A stretch of 64,000 nucleotides of DNA. Source: Bact-08 sp964533215. GTDB lineage: Bacteria > Bacteroidota > Bacteroidia > Bacteroidales > UBA932. The first letter of the stretch is position 1. Each line of letters begins with the position of its first letter. Under the pieces are notes generated by a model. It ran no database searches. It had not been told where the DNA came from and saw nothing but the letters and a program-made list of their open reading frames with translations. This document shows positions 8,488 to 17,929 of this stretch, piece by piece. The stretch covers positions 62,001 to 126,000 of the forward strand of contig CAZHLJ010000002.1 in the NCBI GenBank assembly GCA_964533215.1, given 5' to 3'. Position numbers and translations under genes: made by a program.

Positions 8488-9612
8488 ATGACTATTCCAA
8501 TGTTAGACCTTAAAGGTCAGTACAAGAAAATCAAAGAAGATGTAGATTCTGCAATCCAGAATGTAATTGATAGTTCAAATTTTATTAATGGAAAGGATGT
8601 GGCAGAATTTGAGAAAAACCTAGCCGGGTTTTTGGATTCAAAATATGTGATTGCCTGTGCAAACGGAACTGATGCATTGCAGATTGCAATGATGGCTCTT
8701 GAACTGAAACCGGGGGATGAGGTGATAGTCCCTGCATTTACCTATGCCGCTACAGCAGAGGTAGTCGGCCTGCTCGGTCTGACGCCCGTGCTTGTGGATG
8801 TAGATCCGAGGACATTTAATATTAAGGTTGAGGATATTGAATCTTCAATTACAGAAAATACAAAGGCAATTGTTCCTGTACATCTTTTCGGACAGTGCAG
8901 TGATATGGAGAAAATTATGGATATCGCATCCAGACACAATCTTTATGTGATTGAGGATAATGCTCAGGCACTGGGGGCTGTTTACAGATATTCCGACGCA
9001 AAGGAGGTTCATGCAGGTACCATAGGACATATAGGATGTACATCTTTCTTTCCTACAAAAAACCTGGGCTGTTATGGCGATGGCGGTGCCATATTTACAC
9101 AGGACAAAGCTTTGGCAGAGAGAATAAGAATGGTGACGGACCATGGTCAGAAAATCAAGTACTATCACGATATAATTGGATGCAATTCCAGACTGGATAC
9201 AATTCAGGCTGCAATTCTCAATGTAAAGTTGAAGCATCTTGAAGAATATTCTGCTGCCAGGTATGGCTTTGCCCAGAGATACAAGGAACTGTTAAAAGAT
9301 GTAAAAGAAGTTGTAGTTCCTTTTGAGGGAACAAACAGTACTCATGTCTACCATCAGTTCACCCTTCAGGTTAAGGGTAGCAGGGATGATCTTAGAAAGT
9401 ATCTTGCAGACCAAGGTATTTCATCAATGATTTATTATCCTATTTCACTGAATAATCAGAAAGCATTTTCAAGAATTTCAAAAATAAAAGTATCTCTTGA
9501 TAATTCGGAATATCTTGCCAATCATGTGCTATCGCTCCCAATGCACACAGAGCTTAAAGATGAGGATCAGATAACAATCTGCAGAGCCATCTCTGATTTT
9601 TACAAACATTAA
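8488..9612 (+). CDS. DegT/DnrJ/EryC1/StrS-family PLP-dependent sugar aminotransferase
   Basis: A 374-residue fold-type I aminotransferase that, in this family, aminates a keto group on a nucleotide-linked sugar for surface polysaccharide or lipopolysaccharide. Seen: MLDLKGQYKKIKEDV, ACANGTDALQIAMMAL, DEVIVPAFTYAATAEVV, PVHLFGQCSDM, VIEDNAQALGAVY, and the PLP lysine in SFFPTKNLGCYGDGG. The longer frame from 8452 is rejected because it starts inside the promoter. galE follows 14 bases later, so the pair likely feeds nucleotide sugars to glycan synthesis. The exact sugar cannot be told; WbpE/ArnB-like enzymes are the closest general types. Confidence 0.88.
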   Translation: MTIPMLDLKGQYKKIKEDVDSAIQNVIDSSNFINGKDVAEFEKNLAGFLDSKYVIACANGTDALQIAMMALELKPGDEVIVPAFTYAATAEVVGLLGLTPVLVDVDPRTFNIKVEDIESSITENTKAIVPVHLFGQCSDMEKIMDIASRHNLYVIEDNAQALGAVYRYSDAKEVHAGTIGHIGCTSFFPTKNLGCYGDGGAIFTQDKALAERIRMVTDHGQKIKYYHDIIGCNSRLDTIQAAILNVKLKHLEEYSAARYGFAQRYKELLKDVKEVVVPFEGTNSTHVYHQFTLQVKGSRDDLRKYLADQGISSMIYYPISLNNQKAFSRISKIKVSLDNSEYLANHVLSLPMHTELKDEDQITICRAISDFYKH

Positions 9613-9626
9613 AAAATCACGGCAGT

Positions 9627-10673
9627 ATGAAAAAGGCAAAAGTATTGGTGACAGGAGGTACAGGATACATTGGTTCTCATACTGCAGTTGAACTTGATAA
9701 AGCCGGATACGAAATTGTTCTGGCAGATAACTTTTCAAATTCATCTCCTGATGTGTTGAAGGGCATTGAGGAAATAACCGGCAGAAAGCCTGCATTCGAA
9801 GAGGTGGACTGCTCAGATTTCAGTGCTTTTGCCAATGTGTTCGACAGGCATCCAGACATAAAGGCAGCAATTCATTTTGCAGCTTTCAAGGCCGTTGGGG
9901 AGAGCGTTCAAAAACCCTTGATGTATTATAGGAACAATCTGAGTTCACTTATGAACCTGATTGAACTTATGGTAAAGAGAGGAAGAGCATCGATTGTTTT
10001 TTCATCATCATGCACTGTTTATGGCCAGCCGGCAAAGGAAGATCTTCCGGTTAATGAATCTGCCCCGCTTCAAAGAGCGGAATCTCCTTATGGAAAAACC
10101 AAGCAGATGAGTGAGGATATTCTTGAGGACACCGCCAATGCCATGCCTGATTTGTTGAACGTCATATCTCTAAGGTATTTCAATCCTATTGGAGCTCACC
10201 CGTCAGCATTGATAGGGGAGTTGCCGACAGGTGTTCCCCAGAACATTTTACCATACATAACTCAGACTGCTGCGGGGCTGCATGAGTTCCTCAACGTTTT
10301 CGGGAATGACTACTCTACACCTGACGGTTCTTGTATAAGAGATTACATTTATGTTTGTGACCTTGCAAAAGCGCATGTAGCAGCAATAGACAGATTGCTG
10401 TCGGAAAGTGGCGGGATGAAAAAGAGTGTGGAGTATTTCAATCTTGGAACGGGAAAAGGGATATCTGTGCTTGAACTGTTATATATTTTTCAAAAGGCCA
10501 CTGGAAAAGCAGTTCCATATAGAATTGCAGGCAGAAGGGCGGGGGACATTGAGCAGGTTTGGGCAGACCCTTCATTAGCCAATAAGGTCCTGGGCTGGAA
10601 AGCTGACACCCCCATCGGGGATGTCATGAGGTCTGCCTGGAAATGGGAGAAAAAGATAAGGGGAATTTCCTAG
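9627..10673 (+). CDS. galE: UDP-glucose 4-epimerase
   Basis: A 348-residue extended short-chain dehydrogenase that interconverts UDP-glucose and UDP-galactose. NAD-binding motif VTGGTGYIGSHTAVEL is at residues 8-23; the catalytic set is SSSCTVYGQP (Ser/Thr) and SPYGKTKQMSE (Tyr-x3-Lys). SLRYFNPIGAHPS and GSCIRDYIYVCDLAKAH are GalE-type substrate and dimer regions. Co-transcribed with the DegT gene. Its TAG stop shares a CTAG with the ftsZ stop on the other strand, leaving no space between the convergent genes. Confidence 0.94.
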   Translation: MKKAKVLVTGGTGYIGSHTAVELDKAGYEIVLADNFSNSSPDVLKGIEEITGRKPAFEEVDCSDFSAFANVFDRHPDIKAAIHFAAFKAVGESVQKPLMYYRNNLSSLMNLIELMVKRGRASIVFSSSCTVYGQPAKEDLPVNESAPLQRAESPYGKTKQMSEDILEDTANAMPDLLNVISLRYFNPIGAHPSALIGELPTGVPQNILPYITQTAAGLHEFLNVFGNDYSTPDGSCIRDYIYVCDLAKAHVAAIDRLLSESGGMKKSVEYFNLGTGKGISVLELLYIFQKATGKAVPYRIAGRRAGDIEQVWADPSLANKVLGWKADTPIGDVMRSAWKWEKKIRGIS

Positions 10674-12049
10674 TCTTGTGTCTGATGTATGTAGGAGTTG
10701 TCCGATCTCAGATGTTGTTTCCCGTCGATTTCCTCTAACTTGAATGTGCTGCTCTCTCTTGAATCAGATATTTTCCCCGGATTACCTCCTCCTTGATTGA
10801 TTCGCATCTGCTTACGGATATATGCCGGTTGATTTTCCAACTCGCTGATATTGTCGCCGGTTTCAAGAATCAGTGTTGGCTTGTTTTTTTTAACCTCAGG
10901 TAAGGAAAACTGCTCTTTTTGCTGTACTGAGGCGGGTTTCATATTTACGGAAAACTCTGTCATTGAAGGTGAGACCTCTTCGGAATAAGCAGAAGTTGTC
11001 TTTGAACTTATGTTATCAGATCCAAGAATTACAGACTCAACCAACTTTCCTCCTGAAGATGAAATCTGAGGAAGGGAGTTCATATCGAAACCGGTTGCAA
11101 CTACTGTCACGCTTATTGAATCTTCAGCTGATGGGTCACATACTACACCTCGTTTAAAGTTTTCAGGATTATTTCCGGTAAATTCCTTTATGTAATCCAT
11201 TATCTGTGAGAGCTCTGCCATTGTAAGCCCATGATCCTTGCTTGATGTTATGTTGACAAGAACGCTTTTGGCGGTAGTAAGGTCGAAGTCGTTTAGCAAA
11301 GGAGAAGAGAATGCCTCTTCAACAGCCCTGATGGCTCTATTGTCTCCTTTTGCAGTACCGCTTCCCATAAGAGCCATGCCGCTGTTGTTCATGACCATTC
11401 TCACATCAGCAAAGTCCACATTTATGAATCCTGGCCTTGTGATAATCTCTGCTATACCCTTGACCGCTGTACTAAGTACAGAGTCGGCCTTAGGAAAAGC
11501 ATCAAAAATAGTAAGGTCTCCGAATATTTTATAAAGTTTCTGATTATCGATGATAAGCAGGCTGTCTACGTATTTCTCCAATTCTCTTATACCTAAAACG
11601 GCACGTTTGAGAAATTCGCTGCCTTCATCCCTGAAAGGAAGTGTTACAACGCCAACTGTAAGAAGGCCCATATCCTTGGCAACTTTTGCAATGACCGGTG
11701 CTGCACCGGTACCTGTACCACCACCCATACCAGCTGTGATGAAAACCATTTCGGTAGTGCCGTCAAGCATCTCCTGTATCTTGTCAATGGTCTCGACAGC
11801 GGCTTTCCTTCCTTGTTCCGGATTACAACCTGCACCCAAGCCCCTTGTAAGGACATTCCCTAACTGAAGCTTTTCAGGAACAGGGCTGTCTCTCAAAGCC
11901 TGTGTGTCGGTATTACATATCATAAAGTCGACATTCTTTATCCCTTGCCGGAACATCTCGTTAACAGCATTTCCACCGCCACCGCCTACGCCGATAACCT
12001 TTATGATGGAGCGGTTAGACTCCCAATCTATCGGTAAATACTCTTTCAT
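10670..12049 (-). CDS. ftsZ: Cell division protein FtsZ
   Basis: A 459-residue tubulin-like GTPase that forms the cytokinetic ring. Visible: GVGGGGGNAVNEMF near residue 20, the tubulin signature GGGTGTGAAPVIAKVA near residue 105, TVGVVTLPFRDEG, and the T7 region NVDFADVRMVM with the catalytic Asp. After the folded domain (about residue 320) comes a long acidic linker. The conserved C-terminal peptide for FtsA binding is probably QPAYIRKQMRI near residue 415, followed by about 35 more residues, as in other Bacteroidota FtsZ. It is the last gene of the dcw cluster, 6 bases after ftsA. Confidence 0.97.
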   Translation of the reverse strand: MKEYLPIDWESNRSIIKVIGVGGGGGNAVNEMFRQGIKNVDFMICNTDTQALRDSPVPEKLQLGNVLTRGLGAGCNPEQGRKAAVETIDKIQEMLDGTTEMVFITAGMGGGTGTGAAPVIAKVAKDMGLLTVGVVTLPFRDEGSEFLKRAVLGIRELEKYVDSLLIIDNQKLYKIFGDLTIFDAFPKADSVLSTAVKGIAEIITRPGFINVDFADVRMVMNNSGMALMGSGTAKGDNRAIRAVEEAFSSPLLNDFDLTTAKSVLVNITSSKDHGLTMAELSQIMDYIKEFTGNNPENFKRGVVCDPSAEDSISVTVVATGFDMNSLPQISSSGGKLVESVILGSDNISSKTTSAYSEEVSPSMTEFSVNMKPASVQQKEQFSLPEVKKNKPTLILETGDNISELENQPAYIRKQMRINQGGGNPGKISDSRESSTFKLEEIDGKQHLRSDNSYIHQTQD

Positions 12050-12055
12050 ATTTAA

Positions 12056-13405
12056 TTAAACTGCGTTATCTGTGTTGTCGAAGAAACCACTCAGCACTCC
12101 AAGTGTCTGGTCAAGGAAACCTCTCCTTTTTTCTGTTCCTTCGGCTCTCTGATCTTTATACTTTAACCTCTTTTTGCCATTTTCTGCAGCTACTACCTCC
12201 TCTTCTGTAGGAAATAGTGTTGCTGCAGCTGTATCTGAAATTTCAACTCCTCTGAAAGATTTCTCTTTTTCGAACCCTTTGATTATTAGTCCGACAGCAG
12301 TTGAAGAGCTTGGCTTGCAAACCCCTTCACAAGAATCAAAGGTAATACTATTATTTGGAGCAGCAATCCTTGTGTCGTATCCAGTCTTGTATTTGACATA
12401 GTTGCAAAGGTACATCAGCTGTGATCCTCCTCCTGTAATTACAATACCTGCACGGAGTTTGTCCTGATATCCTGAGTTCTCGATTTCATACATTACAGCT
12501 TCTATAATCTCCTCTACTCTCGCTTCAATTATGCTGGAAATAACCTTAAATGAAACCTCTCTTGATTCTCTGCCTCCAATGCCTGGTATTATGACAGTCT
12601 TGTTCTCTGGAGCATATTCGCTATAACATGATCCATACTGTATCTTCATCTGTTCAGCGTTGCGGGCAGATATGCCACACCCTTGACGCAAATCCTCAGT
12701 TATTGAGTTTCCTCCAAATGGTATGACTGCGGTGTGTCTTACGATATTGTCCTCATATATGAGCAGGTCTGTTGTTCCGCCACCCATATCTATCATTGCT
12801 ACACCAAGTTCCATTTCATCTTCCGTGAGCACGGCTTTTGCAGATGCAACCGGCTCCAGTATAAGCTCTTTTAATTTGAGACCTGCTCTGTTGATTACCA
12901 GTTTGCTATGCTCAACCGAATTCACCTTGCCTATAAATAATTTATAATCACCATCAATCTCTGTTCCGGTCATTCCTACTGGGTCCTTTACGCCAATATG
13001 GTCGTCTACATTATACGACTGAGGCATTACATGAAGTATCTTTTCTCCTGCTGACACTCTGGAGTTGAACATCTCCTGTTCCATATCCTCAATCTCTTTT
13101 TCTGAGATCAATTCATCAGATTTTCCTCTGTGCCTGCTGTTACGAATGGTGTTGCACTTTATGTTTTGGCCTGCAATTCCAACATAAACCTCGCTGATTT
13201 CAATTCCATCCTCTTCCTTGATCTCTTGAATGGTTGGAATAAGTGAATCCAGGACATTCTGAATATTCACGACTTCGCCACGCATCACACCCTTTGAAGG
13301 GGCCTCTTTGAAAGCAACAATCTTGTAACCGGATTCTGTCATTTCTCCCACCAGGGAAACAACCTTTGTTGTCCCTAAGTCAATAGCTGCAACGTGTTTT
13401 TTCAT
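12056..13405 (-). CDS. ftsA: Cell division protein FtsA
   Basis: A 449-residue actin-fold ATPase that tethers FtsZ to the membrane and recruits later divisome proteins. Seen: AAIDLGTTKVVSLVGE (phosphate 1), the FtsA-specific 1C subdomain (ISEVYVGIAGQNIKC), VAMIDMGGGTTDLLIY (phosphate 2), VITGGGSQLMYL (adenosine). The extreme C-terminus (GFLDQTLGVLSGFFD) is a likely amphipathic membrane helix. It overlaps ftsQ by four bases (ATGA). Confidence 0.96.
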   Translation of the reverse strand: MKKHVAAIDLGTTKVVSLVGEMTESGYKIVAFKEAPSKGVMRGEVVNIQNVLDSLIPTIQEIKEEDGIEISEVYVGIAGQNIKCNTIRNSRHRGKSDELISEKEIEDMEQEMFNSRVSAGEKILHVMPQSYNVDDHIGVKDPVGMTGTEIDGDYKLFIGKVNSVEHSKLVINRAGLKLKELILEPVASAKAVLTEDEMELGVAMIDMGGGTTDLLIYEDNIVRHTAVIPFGGNSITEDLRQGCGISARNAEQMKIQYGSCYSEYAPENKTVIIPGIGGRESREVSFKVISSIIEARVEEIIEAVMYEIENSGYQDKLRAGIVITGGGSQLMYLCNYVKYKTGYDTRIAAPNNSITFDSCEGVCKPSSSTAVGLIIKGFEKEKSFRGVEISDTAAATLFPTEEEVVAAENGKKRLKYKDQRAEGTEKRRGFLDQTLGVLSGFFDNTDNAV

Positions 13406-14238
13406 ATGTTTAAGTTTATATTATTATTGTTATTATTACTTTCATTCTCTTTGGTATCTCTTTTCCTGCAAACGATCTGATTGCTGTATTGAAGATCTAT
13501 TGTACGATATTTTTCCCACCCCTCTACAGGCATTACCTCCTGATAAAAAACATAAAGTTTTCTGAACTTTGTCTCAATATTATCTAGGTGACCAAATATT
13601 ATCTCCTGTTCTCCTACTCTTGGTGTAAGATGGGCTATGCCCTTTTCGTCTATGTAAATCTGCTCTACCATTGAGTCCCAGAATTCCTCTTTACTAAGGT
13701 AAATTCCCAGTTCTCTGATGCTTTCTGTCCATCCTGTATGGTCTTTCACTTTGCCTCTGTATCCAGGACGAAGTGTTATCGGAATATTTCCGGATACAAT
13801 TGGCACATAAGAGGTAAATGTGTTTACAAGAGGGAAAATGTAAGCAGTCTCATCCATGTAAAAACCTCCGCGTGGTGTCTCTATTCTCAATATTGGCCTT
13901 CTCTGTGTTATATTAACCATCAGCACTCCATCCCTAGTGTAGCAGACTTCTGATCTTCGGATGGCGTTACGGTTGCTTAAGATACATTCGAGATTGTATT
14001 GGTTTATATGTCTAAGCTTGCTTTCATTTGGAGTAATACCTTCCACTCTTAGAAGCTCAACTATTTCACTCTTTGTTACAAATTGGTTGACCGCACTGTC
14101 CAGAATTTCAACCTTAATACTTTTGCATGTAAGATTTCTCTGCTCCCTCCGTGTAAGAATAGTGGAGAAGACAAAATACGCTGCAATCGTTCCAAAGAGC
14201 AGAGTGTAACCTGAATATATAAGGATCTTTTTAAACAT
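13402..14238 (-). CDS. ftsQ: FtsQ-type cell division protein
   Basis: A 278-residue bitopic protein with one N-terminal membrane segment (about residues 5-25, YSGYTLLFGTIAAYFVFS) and a periplasmic POTRA-like domain (VTKSEIVELLRVEG), then the FtsQ beta domain (RRPILRIETPRGGFYMDE). FtsQ links cytoplasmic and periplasmic divisome parts with FtsL and FtsB. Identity rests on position between murC and ftsA together with this layout; sequence conservation in this family is weak. The last residues are an asparagine-rich tail (ESNNNNNNINLNI) encoded by an AAT/AAC run. Confidence 0.85.
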   Translation of the reverse strand: MFKKILIYSGYTLLFGTIAAYFVFSTILTRREQRNLTCKSIKVEILDSAVNQFVTKSEIVELLRVEGITPNESKLRHINQYNLECILSNRNAIRRSEVCYTRDGVLMVNITQRRPILRIETPRGGFYMDETAYIFPLVNTFTSYVPIVSGNIPITLRPGYRGKVKDHTGWTESIRELGIYLSKEEFWDSMVEQIYIDEKGIAHLTPRVGEQEIIFGHLDNIETKFRKLYVFYQEVMPVEGWEKYRTIDLQYSNQIVCRKRDTKENESNNNNNNINLNI

Positions 14239-15604
14239 TGTACCGTTTTTTCAAATATTCGGTAATTGGACCGGTGAATTTGTCAATATCACCCGCCCCG
14301 AAACTTATAAGTGTGTCTATATCTTTGCTTTCCAGAGTCTTCATAAGGTCTGGTTTTTGAATCAGAACCTTGTCCTCCAGTTTTACTGAATCGAAAATAA
14401 GGCTGGATGTAACCCCTTCAATAGGCAACTCTCTTGCAGGATATATATCCAGTAATATCAAAGCATCCAGTTTGCTAAGGCTCTCTGCAAACTCAGCAGC
14501 AAAGTCTCTTGTGCGGGTGTAAAGATGTGGCTGGAATATAGCTGTAAGTCTTCTGCCGGGGAAGATATTTCTCATAGAACTTATTGCGGCAGCAATCTCT
14601 TTTGGATGGTGTGCATAATCATCTATATAAGCGCAGACAGGGGTGTTAAGCTTGATGTCGAATCTACGTTCCACTCCGGAAAAATTTGCAAGCGCTGCTT
14701 TAATTTTCTCATCATCGATTCCATTTAAAATGGCAACGGCACTTGCAGCAATTGCATTCTCTACATTGACCCAGCCAGGAATTCCCAATGTGCAGTCCTT
14801 AATTACTCCCTTGGGATGATTTATATCAAACTTGAAATATCCGCAATTTGAAATTGTGATTTCAGAAGCATAAAAATCGCATGGAGTATTGTAGGAGTAT
14901 TCATAGATTCTCCTTACCGGAACGGTTGAAAGATCCAGATCCATTCCCTTTTTTATAACGAGTGATCCATCTGCTTTTACCTGGCCGGCGAATGCAACAA
15001 ATGCCTCTCTGATATTTTTATGGCTGGAGTATATGTCAAGATGGTCTGCATCAGCAGATGTGATAACTGCTGTGTCAGGGTAAAGCTGAAGGAAGGAACG
15101 GTCAAATTCGTCGGCTTCTGCAACAAGATATTCACCCTTGTCCAGAAGAAGGTTTGAATGATAATTCTTTGAAATCCCACCAAGAAAGGCAGTACATCCA
15201 ACTTTTGAGTCAGTAAAGATATGAGCCAGAAGTGTTGAGGTAGTGGTCTTTCCATGTGTGCCGGCAATAGCCAGTGTCTTTTTTGAAAACGCGATTTCGC
15301 CTAAAGCAAGAGAGCGCTTTACAATTTTATATCCTCTATCCTGAAAATAATCAAACTCAATTAGATCTTTAGGTATTGCTGGAGTGTAAATGATCATGGT
15401 CTGCTCCTTGTTGTCCTTGATCTCCTGAGGAATTAAATCAGTGTTGTCTTCAAAGTGTATTGATATTCCCTCCGTTTCCAGTTCTGATGTGAGTCTGGTC
15501 GGAGTGCGGTCATAACCGGCTACCATGTAACCTGCGTGGTTGAAATACCTTGCAAGTGCACTCATGCCAATTCCGCCAATACCTAACAGATATACATTTT
15601 TCAT
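14231..15604 (-). CDS. murC: UDP-N-acetylmuramate--L-alanine ligase MurC
   Basis: A 457-residue cytoplasmic Mur ligase that adds L-Ala to UDP-MurNAc. Domain 1 has the Rossmann motif LLGIGGIGMSALARYF; the ATP site is AGTHGKTTTSTLLAHIF (about residue 115); EADEFDRSFLQLYPD and ITSADADHLDIY are Mur motifs; IDDYAHHPKEIAAAI and FQPHLYTRTRDFAAEF are MurC-specific. Overlaps ftsQ by 8 bases and abuts murG (shared base at 15604). Confidence 0.96.
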   Translation of the reverse strand: MKNVYLLGIGGIGMSALARYFNHAGYMVAGYDRTPTRLTSELETEGISIHFEDNTDLIPQEIKDNKEQTMIIYTPAIPKDLIEFDYFQDRGYKIVKRSLALGEIAFSKKTLAIAGTHGKTTTSTLLAHIFTDSKVGCTAFLGGISKNYHSNLLLDKGEYLVAEADEFDRSFLQLYPDTAVITSADADHLDIYSSHKNIREAFVAFAGQVKADGSLVIKKGMDLDLSTVPVRRIYEYSYNTPCDFYASEITISNCGYFKFDINHPKGVIKDCTLGIPGWVNVENAIAASAVAILNGIDDEKIKAALANFSGVERRFDIKLNTPVCAYIDDYAHHPKEIAAAISSMRNIFPGRRLTAIFQPHLYTRTRDFAAEFAESLSKLDALILLDIYPARELPIEGVTSSLIFDSVKLEDKVLIQKPDLMKTLESKDIDTLISFGAGDIDKFTGPITEYLKKRYNV

Positions 15605-16716
15605 TATTTTACCCTTTTTAGCTTGATTACCTCTTTTGCAATTATTTCTGCAGCGTCTCTGTGTGCCATCTTAATTATGTTGGACTCCATTGCCTCAATC
15701 CTTGGTCTATCGTTTACAAGCTCTTTAGCAATATTCATCAGCCTTATTTCCGCATGACTATCCGGAACAAGCAAGGCTGCATTCATATTTACCAAAGACA
15801 TGGCATTGTGGGTTTGATGATCCTCAGCTACATTTGGAGAGGGAACAAATATACACGCCTTCCCTGCCACACAAAGTTCTGAGATAGTACCTGCCCCGGC
15901 CCTTGAAATGACAATGTCAGCAGCGGCGAAGGCATAGTCCATTCTTTTGATGAATTCACTGGCCTTTATATATTCCCTAGGATTCTCTTCCAGAAACTTG
16001 GTTATACTTTCTTTGTAAAATTTGCCGTATTGCCATAATATCTGAACGTTTCCAGGCATATTGTCTGTAATCCATGTCTTAACGCAATTGTTCAGAGTTC
16101 TGGCACCAAGACTGCCTCCAACAACCAGTATAGTCTTTTTTTCAGGGTCAAGGTCGAAAAACCTTATGGCCTCATCCTTCAGACTTTTGTTAGTCTCTGT
16201 TATCTCATCCCTTATAGGATTTCCTGTAAGTAATATTTTCTCCTTGGCAAAAAACCTCTCCATCCCATTATAGGCAACACATATTTTTTGCGCTTTTCGT
16301 CCTAGTATCCTGTTTGTAAGCCCGGCATATGAATTCTGCTCCTGAATAATATATGGAATATCTCTTCTTCCTGCCATCCACAATAGTGGGGCGCTTGCAT
16401 AGCCTCCAACACCGACAGCCACATCCGGCTTGAATTCATCTATTATTGCACCAGCTTTTTTAATGCTGGTCACAATTTTATATGGGAGCATCAGATTTGA
16501 GGGGTCAAGCTCTCTTTTAAGCCCTGCAACCGGCAATCCAACGATTTTATAACCTGCTGCGGGAACTCTCTCCATTTCCATCTTCCCAAGAGCTCCTACA
16601 AAAAGAATTTCACTCTCAGGCAACTCTTTCTTGATAGCATTTGCAATGGAGAGTGCAGGGAAAATATGTCCCCCTGTTCCACCTCCACTGATTATTACTC
16701 TTAAATTTCCATTCAT
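15604..16716 (-). CDS. murG: Undecaprenyl-PP-MurNAc-pentapeptide GlcNAc transferase MurG
   Basis: A 370-residue GT-B glycosyltransferase at the inner face of the membrane that adds GlcNAc to lipid I, making lipid II. Glycine-rich loops are present: ISGGGTGGHIFPALSIA and VVGGSLGARTLNN; the UDP-GlcNAc site includes ISRAGAGTISEL and FVPSPNVAEDHQTHNA. YIIQEQNSYAGLTNRIL is another family block. Overlaps ftsW by four bases. Confidence 0.96.
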   Translation of the reverse strand: MNGNLRVIISGGGTGGHIFPALSIANAIKKELPESEILFVGALGKMEMERVPAAGYKIVGLPVAGLKRELDPSNLMLPYKIVTSIKKAGAIIDEFKPDVAVGVGGYASAPLLWMAGRRDIPYIIQEQNSYAGLTNRILGRKAQKICVAYNGMERFFAKEKILLTGNPIRDEITETNKSLKDEAIRFFDLDPEKKTILVVGGSLGARTLNNCVKTWITDNMPGNVQILWQYGKFYKESITKFLEENPREYIKASEFIKRMDYAFAAADIVISRAGAGTISELCVAGKACIFVPSPNVAEDHQTHNAMSLVNMNAALLVPDSHAEIRLMNIAKELVNDRPRIEAMESNIIKMAHRDAAEIIAKEVIKLKRVK

Positions 16717-17927
16717 AGTTCAACCTCCTCTACTTTTGTTTCAGGTTCGGGTTTTTTATCATCATTTTTTGTAACATCTATGGTCCTGCTTACAGACAGG
16801 ATCATTCCAAAGGCTCCGCTCATTATGACAAGGGATGTTCCGCCAAGGCTTATCAGAGGCAGTGTGTGACCGGTTACAGGCAATATTCCCACATTAACCA
16901 GAATATGAAGCATCGCCTGAAAAGTTATCAAAAGAGACAGCCCTATCACCAACATTGCTGTAAACATTTTCGTGCAGGACTTGGCAAGGGCGATGCAGCG
17001 GTACAGGAACCAAAGGTACAACATCAGTACTCCCAGCCCGCCAATCATTCCCCATTCCTCTACAATTATGGTGAAGATGAAATCTGAGTAGGGGTGGGGC
17101 AGCACATATCGTTGAGTGCTGTTTCCGGGACCCTTGCCCAACACTCCTACTGATGCAATTGCCACCTTTGCCATATCAGCCTGAAACGTTTTGTCAAGAG
17201 CTCTCTGTTTTGCTTCAGCAGATAGCTCAGCATCATACGTCTTTTCTGTTATATGGTTTTTTATACGGCTGACCATTGTTGCCACCCTTGGAAATACGCC
17301 AAATGCCTGATTGAGTAATATTATTACAACCATTGCGATGCAGGCAATCCCCATGGTTTTGAAAAGATGGCTCCATTTCACTCCTGCAATGAAGAGTACA
17401 AGAAACGAAATGCCTCCAAGAATAATGGCGGTAGATGCACTTCCGTAAAATATCAGAAGACAGACTGTTCCAACAGGAGCCAATACCCACACAGCGAACT
17501 CCCTGAACGTCTCAAACTTGTGATCTTCAAGAACCTTGGCAAGATATAAGACTGTTGCAATCTTTGCTATTTCTGCAGGTTGAAAGGATAGGCCGAAAAT
17601 GCTTATCCACCTGTCTGCGCCATTTAAATTTTTTCCTATAATTATGGTCGCCACCAGCAAAGCTGCGCTTACCAATAGACCAAGATATGCGAATTTCCGA
17701 TACCAACCCAGAGGAATCTTATAGCAGATGTAAAGAGCGGTAAGTCCGAAAAGGACAAACCTCATCTGCTTCAGCAGGAAGTCCAAAGTGCTTTTTCCCT
17801 CCTTGAATGCAAGAGAACTGCTGGATGAGTAGACTGCAGCAATTGAAATAAGTGAAAGCAGGAACACTATCACCCATATCAGCTTGTCACCCTTCAACCG
17901 GTATATTATTGAATCGGAATCGTTCAT
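16713..17927 (-). CDS. ftsW: Septal peptidoglycan glycosyltransferase FtsW
   Basis: A 404-residue SEDS-family membrane protein with about ten transmembrane helices; with FtsI it polymerises lipid II at the septum. SEDS landmarks: LNGADRWISIFGLSFQPAEIAK (positions about 113-134, with the conserved Gln-Pro-x-Glu), GPGNSTQRYVLPHPYSDF, EEWGMIGGL and NVGILPVTGHTLPLIS near the C-terminus. FtsW is preferred over RodA because it lies between murD and murG in the dcw cluster. The charged tail (KKPEPETKVEEVEL) is cytoplasmic. Confidence 0.94.
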   Translation of the reverse strand: MNDSDSIIYRLKGDKLIWVIVFLLSLISIAAVYSSSSSLAFKEGKSTLDFLLKQMRFVLFGLTALYICYKIPLGWYRKFAYLGLLVSAALLVATIIIGKNLNGADRWISIFGLSFQPAEIAKIATVLYLAKVLEDHKFETFREFAVWVLAPVGTVCLLIFYGSASTAIILGGISFLVLFIAGVKWSHLFKTMGIACIAMVVIILLNQAFGVFPRVATMVSRIKNHITEKTYDAELSAEAKQRALDKTFQADMAKVAIASVGVLGKGPGNSTQRYVLPHPYSDFIFTIIVEEWGMIGGLGVLMLYLWFLYRCIALAKSCTKMFTAMLVIGLSLLITFQAMLHILVNVGILPVTGHTLPLISLGGTSLVIMSGAFGMILSVSRTIDVTKNDDKKPEPETKVEEVEL

Positions 17928-17929
17928 TT

